In this document: positions 6,709-9,299 of the stretch, piece by piece
How positions within the stretch are numbered: the first letter of the stretch is position 1
Layout of the letters: every line of letters begins with the position of its first letter
Source: Planctomycetaceae bacterium
GTDB lineage: Bacteria > Planctomycetota > Planctomycetia > Pirellulales > Pirellulaceae
Assembly: GCA_003501565.1 (NCBI GenBank)
Contig: DNPC01000021.1
Span: 1 to 9,299 of the forward strand
Length of the DNA: 9,299 nt
Direction of reading: 5' to 3'
The notes under the pieces: model-generated
What the model saw: the letters and a program-made list of their open reading frames with translations, nothing else
Told to the model about the DNA's origin: nothing
Databases searched by the model: none
Position numbers and translations under genes: made by a program

Positions 6709-7527
6709 ATGATCAAATCCGCAATCACAGTCAGCCTAGTCGAAGAAGCACGCGGTGGACCATTCGTCTATTGGGATGGGTTGGCCGATGCATTTAGGAA
6801 TGCGGCCGAACTGGGGTTCGACGCCGTCGAAATTTTTGCACCTGGCCCCGAGGCGGTTTCTATCGACGAGGTCAAGCAACTGTGTGCCGAGCACAATTTA
6901 AAGGTGGCTGCGGTTGGCACAGGCGCTGGGATGGTCAAGCACGGTTTGAGCCTTACGGACAAATCTGAGGGAGTCCGCGCACAAGCACAGGCTTTCGTTC
7001 AATCTATGATCGAACTGGGTGGACACTTTTCCGCACCAGCAATCATTGGATCGATGCAAGGCCGCTGGAACGCGGAAGTATCGCGAGAGACCGCTTTAGA
7101 GTGGCTGGGAGAAACACTGTGCCGACTGGGTGAACACGCCCATCAGTACAACGTACCGCTAATTTATGAACCACTGAATCGGTACGAAACAAATCTGTTG
7201 ACGACAGTCCAGCAAGGCACGGACTATCTCAAGTCCATTGGATCACCGAACGTTCGTCTCTTGGCAGACTTGTTTCACATGAATATCGAGGAAGCCAATC
7301 TGGCCGATGCCCTTCGAGCGGGCGGCGAGTACGTCGGGCACGTTCACTTCGTCGATTCCAACCGTCAAGCCGCTGGGATGGGGCACATGGATTACGCGCC
7401 GATCGCAGAAGCGCTTCGCGACATCGGTTACGACGGCTACGCTTGCGCCGAAGCTTTCCCAATTCCCGATTCAGCGACTGCAGCCAAGAACACGATCGGC
7501 ACGTTCAAGAAGTACTTTCCGCGATAG
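6709..7527 (+). CDS. TIM-barrel keto-sugar/keto-acid 3-epimerase, IolO-like
   Basis: A 272-aa cytoplasmic protein of the xylose-isomerase-like/AP-endonuclease-2 TIM-barrel superfamily. The metal ligands of the D-tagatose 3-epimerase group are all present at a constant +2 offset from the Pseudomonas cichorii enzyme: E154, D187, H213 and E248, plus the substrate-contacting H190 and R219. EPLNRYET (154-161) and LADLFHMNIEE (185-195) are intact, so it should be active. The pattern IEPLNRYET / ADxFHMNIEE / DSNRxxxGxGHxD is very like Thermotoga IolO, which interconverts 5-keto-L-gluconate and D-tagaturonate. Hydroxypyruvate isomerase and ketohexose 3-epimerase are close alternatives. ATG 6709 starts directly on the first barrel strand; another ATG at 6695 is out of frame. 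It follows the LgoD-like gene by 150 bp. Confidence 0.82.
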   Translation: MIKSAITVSLVEEARGGPFVYWDGLADAFRNAAELGFDAVEIFAPGPEAVSIDEVKQLCAEHNLKVAAVGTGAGMVKHGLSLTDKSEGVRAQAQAFVQSMIELGGHFSAPAIIGSMQGRWNAEVSRETALEWLGETLCRLGEHAHQYNVPLIYEPLNRYETNLLTTVQQGTDYLKSIGSPNVRLLADLFHMNIEEANLADALRAGGEYVGHVHFVDSNRQAAGMGHMDYAPIAEALRDIGYDGYACAEAFPIPDSATAAKNTIGTFKKYFPR

Positions 7528-7548
7528 TGTTTTTCACTAGTTGGCTTG

Positions 7549-7579
7549 GCAACCATTCGGGCCGCGTCCTGATGGTTGC
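7549..7579. terminator. Hairpin between convergent genes
   Basis: GCAACCAT (7549-7556) pairs perfectly with ATGGTTGC (7572-7579) around a 15-nt loop that can add two G-C pairs. It lies in the 103-bp gap between the stops of the epimerase gene and the minus-strand secretin-N gene, where a bidirectional terminator would be expected. No T-run follows on either strand, so function is uncertain. A small TAGTG-TTTTT-CACTA hairpin overlaps the epimerase stop codon at 7525-7539. Confidence 0.35.
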
Positions 7580-7630
7580 AATCGCGCGGGTACTCCACCT
7601 GGCAGTCGCTCAGGCGCGGTCAGTACGAAT

Positions 7631-8839
7631 CTACTGCCCGTCGGCAAGCACTTCGATAACAAACAGCGATTGCATGCCTTCGACCGGAGTGGAGGCGATG
7701 ATGGTGGGCTTCCCAGGCGTAACTTGCATCTGTACGTGAGCCTGAGAAGTAGTCGGACGGGCACCGACACGCGGATTGGCGTTAGCCGCAGATTCGCGCA
7801 CTTGAAGATTCACATTCAGACGGACTTGTCCGTTCGTGCCGGCTCCAATGTCACCCTCGCATTCAAATTGATAGTCGCCTTCTACCTTGCCACCGACCTG
7901 GAACGACGAAGTGACGGTCGAGCTAACTTGAGCTCGCGCCATCAGCTGGGAAACTAGTTTCAGGTTACTCAGGCCGAACTGACTGGCACGCCCTGCAATT
8001 GCCCGGTAACGCTCTGGCAGCTCAGATGCTTCTTCTGCGGTGACAAACCAAACACAAGAGACGACCATGTCTTGTTCAACGCCAGGCGCCTCAGAGCTCA
8101 CTCCATCGACACTCTTTAACAACTGGGCTGCGCTGCCCGTAAAGCTATTCACGGCTTGCTCAGTGCCACGTACAACTGCGATATCCATCTCCGGCATGAT
8201 TTCTAAATCGACTCCAATGTCATTGGCTGCACCCATCAGAATTCGCGCCCAACTAGATGCGTTTTTTTCCGTGTGATCGAACTTGAGGACTTTCGACTCG
8301 CCACTTTTCTTTGGTGCATCGATTTCATTCAACAACTCTTGTATGTCTTTATGATGCGTCTGATTCCCGTAAACGAACAAGCGATTTAGACGATTGTCGG
8401 AGGAGATCCTCAGGCTGCTCCCGCGCTGTTGTCGCATCACACCGCTGAGCAAATTGCTGGCTTCATCGGCAGCGGCGTACCTGAGCTCGTAAGTCACGAA
8501 CGTCATGTCGTCGTCTGTTGCTTGCTCAACGGGTTTGACCGAATCGAGTCGTTGGACGATGGCTTCGATTACTTGTAGATCTTCGTCCGTTCCTCGGGCG
8601 AGCAGGCTGTTGGTTTGTTCGTCAGCGGTCAAAATCGTCTGCGAATCGGAACCCAGCATCGGCATGATAGCGGCTTGTGCGTAAGAAGCCTGCAGATTCT
8701 CGAGGGCAAAGATCCTGATAAGCTTCGATTCACTAGCGGCTTGTTTTTTTGGTTGATCCAGTTGTGCACTGCTGGACCGTGGCTGAGCGAGCAGGCCGCT
8801 CAGCACACATAGAAAGACGATTGATACACGTATAGTCAT
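7631..8839 (-). CDS. Exported secretin-N-domain (NolW-like) protein without a pore domain
   Basis: A 402-aa protein. ATG at 8839 is chosen because GGAG sits six bases upstream; the longer frame begins with a TTG at 8851 that lies across that site. Residues 1-25 are a signal peptide (basic MTIR, hydrophobic IVFLCVLSGLL, Ser/Ala-rich end). Three repeats of the secretin short-domain type follow, about 40-99, 113-175 and 182-244; each carries a strand such as NSLLARGT, NRLFVYGN or DIAVVRGT, then a helix ending LD, ID or VD. Residues 255-400 look beta-rich and end in TIIASTPVEGMQSLFVIEVL. Full secretins are longer and carry a GspD-type pore domain, which I do not recognise here. It may be a periplasmic scaffold or an accessory to a secretin; its partner is not in the window. 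It is convergent to the sugar genes and probably unrelated to them. Confidence 0.75.
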   Translation of the reverse strand: MTIRVSIVFLCVLSGLLAQPRSSSAQLDQPKKQAASESKLIRIFALENLQASYAQAAIMPMLGSDSQTILTADEQTNSLLARGTDEDLQVIEAIVQRLDSVKPVEQATDDDMTFVTYELRYAAADEASNLLSGVMRQQRGSSLRISSDNRLNRLFVYGNQTHHKDIQELLNEIDAPKKSGESKVLKFDHTEKNASSWARILMGAANDIGVDLEIMPEMDIAVVRGTEQAVNSFTGSAAQLLKSVDGVSSEAPGVEQDMVVSCVWFVTAEEASELPERYRAIAGRASQFGLSNLKLVSQLMARAQVSSTVTSSFQVGGKVEGDYQFECEGDIGAGTNGQVRLNVNLQVRESAANANPRVGARPTTSQAHVQMQVTPGKPTIIASTPVEGMQSLFVIEVLADGQ

Positions 8840-8845
8840 GCTTTT

Positions 8846-8849
8846 CTCC
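8846..8849 (-). promoter_or_regulatory. Shine-Dalgarno GGAG deciding the secretin-N start
   Basis: The plus strand reads CTCC here, giving GGAG on the coding strand, six bases before ATG 8839. It is the best ribosome binding site in the window and supports ATG 8839 over the TTG at 8851. Confidence 0.6.
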
Positions 8850-8928
8850 AAAGTAATTGATAGTCTTTAACTAGGATGCATCAAGTTGTGCACCAATGCG
8901 ACAAAGGAGTCGATCCCGCGTCTAAACT

Positions 8929-8978
8929 ACCCTCCCCTCGGGAGGGTTGAACGTGAGGAACGAACGTTCGGGGAGGGG
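8929..8978. repeat. GC-rich palindrome with two alternative folds
   Basis: ACCCTCCC (8929-8936) pairs with GGGAGGGT (8940-8947) around a 3-nt loop. Alternatively CCCTCCCC (8930-8937) pairs with GGGGAGGG (8970-8977), enclosing a second hairpin GAACGT (8949-8954) / ACGTTC (8964-8969). The two folds exclude each other. From memory, CCCTCCCC...GAACG...GGGGAGGGG elements recur between genes in Rhodopirellula-type genomes; not verified. Confidence 0.65.
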
Positions 8979-9040
8979 CCGCACCTGGCTGTTGAGTAAG
9001 TTGGGATGATCTCTTAGGACAGAACAACCGGCGGCTGCAA

Positions 9041-9097
9041 ATCCTCCCCGGCCTTATTCGCCGGCGCTCGCAAGCCCGACCGCTAAGGAAGGAGGAT
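9041..9097. repeat. Nested inverted repeats
   Basis: ATCCTCC (9041-9047) matches GGAGGAT (9091-9097) in inverted orientation. Just inside the left arm, CCGGC (9048-9052) pairs with GCCGG (9060-9064) around a 7-nt loop. Stems are short, so a biological role is uncertain. Confidence 0.4.
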
Positions 9098-9160
9098 GGA
9101 TTGTCAGTTACCTCTCTTACCGCTTTCCAGCTGCCTCTATTGCTTCTAAACCATTGTTCA

Positions 9161-9279
9161 GGCCGGAGGGCAGAAGCTCTTAAGGCTCAGGGGCAGAAGC
9201 TCCTAAGGCCTGGAGGGTAGATGCTCCTGAGGCCTGGAGGGCAGATCCTCTTAAGGCCTGGAGGGCCGATAGCTCCCTG
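9161..9279. repeat. Degenerate 23-25-bp tandem repeat, five units
   Basis: Units run 9161-9183, 9184-9206, 9207-9230, 9231-9254 and 9255-9279 (last one partial or diverged), consensus about GGCCTGGAGGGCAGATGCTC plus TTAA. On the minus strand one frame is open from the window edge to a stop at 9182-9180 and reads as an octapeptide repeat of the form LQALGASA, because the main period is 24 bp. The 23-bp units break that frame, so I favour a non-coding repeat, but the C-terminus of a minus-strand gene starting beyond the window cannot be excluded. Confidence 0.75.
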
Positions 9280-9299
9280 CCGGTGGGCTTGCCCACCGG
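9280..9299. repeat. Perfect palindrome at the window edge
   Basis: CCGGTGGGC (9280-9288) and GCCCACCGG (9291-9299) are perfect inverted arms around TT. This is a very stable hairpin, directly after the tandem repeat, cut by the window end, so it may continue further. Confidence 0.7.

Larger units (their letters stand above)
8852..9299. other. Gene-free, repeat-rich right end
   Basis: No gene is supported in these 448 bp. They include the upstream region of the minus-strand secretin-N gene, a GC-rich double palindrome (8929-8978), nested inverted repeats (9041-9097), a roughly 24-bp tandem repeat (9161-9279) and a perfect palindrome at the window edge (9280-9299). I see no confident promoter. 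Confidence 0.6.

Noticed and set aside
7541..7957. 138-codon plus-strand open frame opposite the secretin-N gene
   Set aside because: It overlaps the 3' end of a well-supported exported protein on the other strand and has no domain or start signal.
9161..9279. Possible CRISPR array at the right end
   Set aside because: Units are directly adjacent and degenerate with no unique spacers between them.

Overview
The window looks like part of a planctomycete chromosome, most likely a Rhodopirellula/Blastopirellula-type member of the Pirellulaceae. This is inferred from protein architecture: a GDSL-like + sorbosone-dehydrogenase-like propeller + HEAT protein, a cupredoxin + CxxCH cytochrome protein of planctomycete type, and a pore-less secretin-N-domain protein. 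Loosely spaced genes with weak ribosome binding sites and structured, repeat-rich intergenic DNA fit the same picture. No RNA gene, insertion sequence or CRISPR array was seen.

Layout. Bases 1-433 are a non-coding leader with an imperfect long hairpin. Four plus-strand genes follow: (1) 434-3136, an exported dehydrogenase-like propeller protein of 900 aa; (2) 3454-5373, an exported cupredoxin/cytochrome c protein of 639 aa; (3) 5536-6558, a zinc-dependent NAD(H) dehydrogenase of 340 aa resembling L-galactonate 5-dehydrogenase (LgoD/YjjN); (4) 6709-7527, a TIM-barrel ketose/keto-acid epimerase of 272 aa resembling 5-keto-L-gluconate epimerase (IolO). A convergent minus-strand gene, 8839-7631, encodes a 402-aa exported secretin-N-domain protein. 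The right end (8852-9299) has no supported gene but holds a GC-rich double palindrome, further hairpins, a roughly 24-bp tandem repeat and a perfect terminal palindrome.

How the parts may work together. Genes 1 and 2 read like the two halves of one extracytoplasmic redox protein: the HEAT-repeat stretch seems to run from the end of the first into the start of the second, and the second begins with its own signal peptide. The 317-bp gap holds a 14-bp x4 tandem repeat and a strong hairpin with a competing stem. Genes 3 and 4 have closest recognisable relatives that both make or use D-tagaturonate, so the pair may oxidise an L-hexonate at C5 and epimerise the product. A plausible but unproven whole is outer oxidation of a sugar followed by cytoplasmic aldonate/ketouronate catabolism, for example of L-galactose from marine algal polysaccharides.

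The gaps of 317, 162 and 150 bp, each with palindromes, mean a single tight operon is not demonstrated. Family assignments come from reading motifs and from memory of the families; no search was run.
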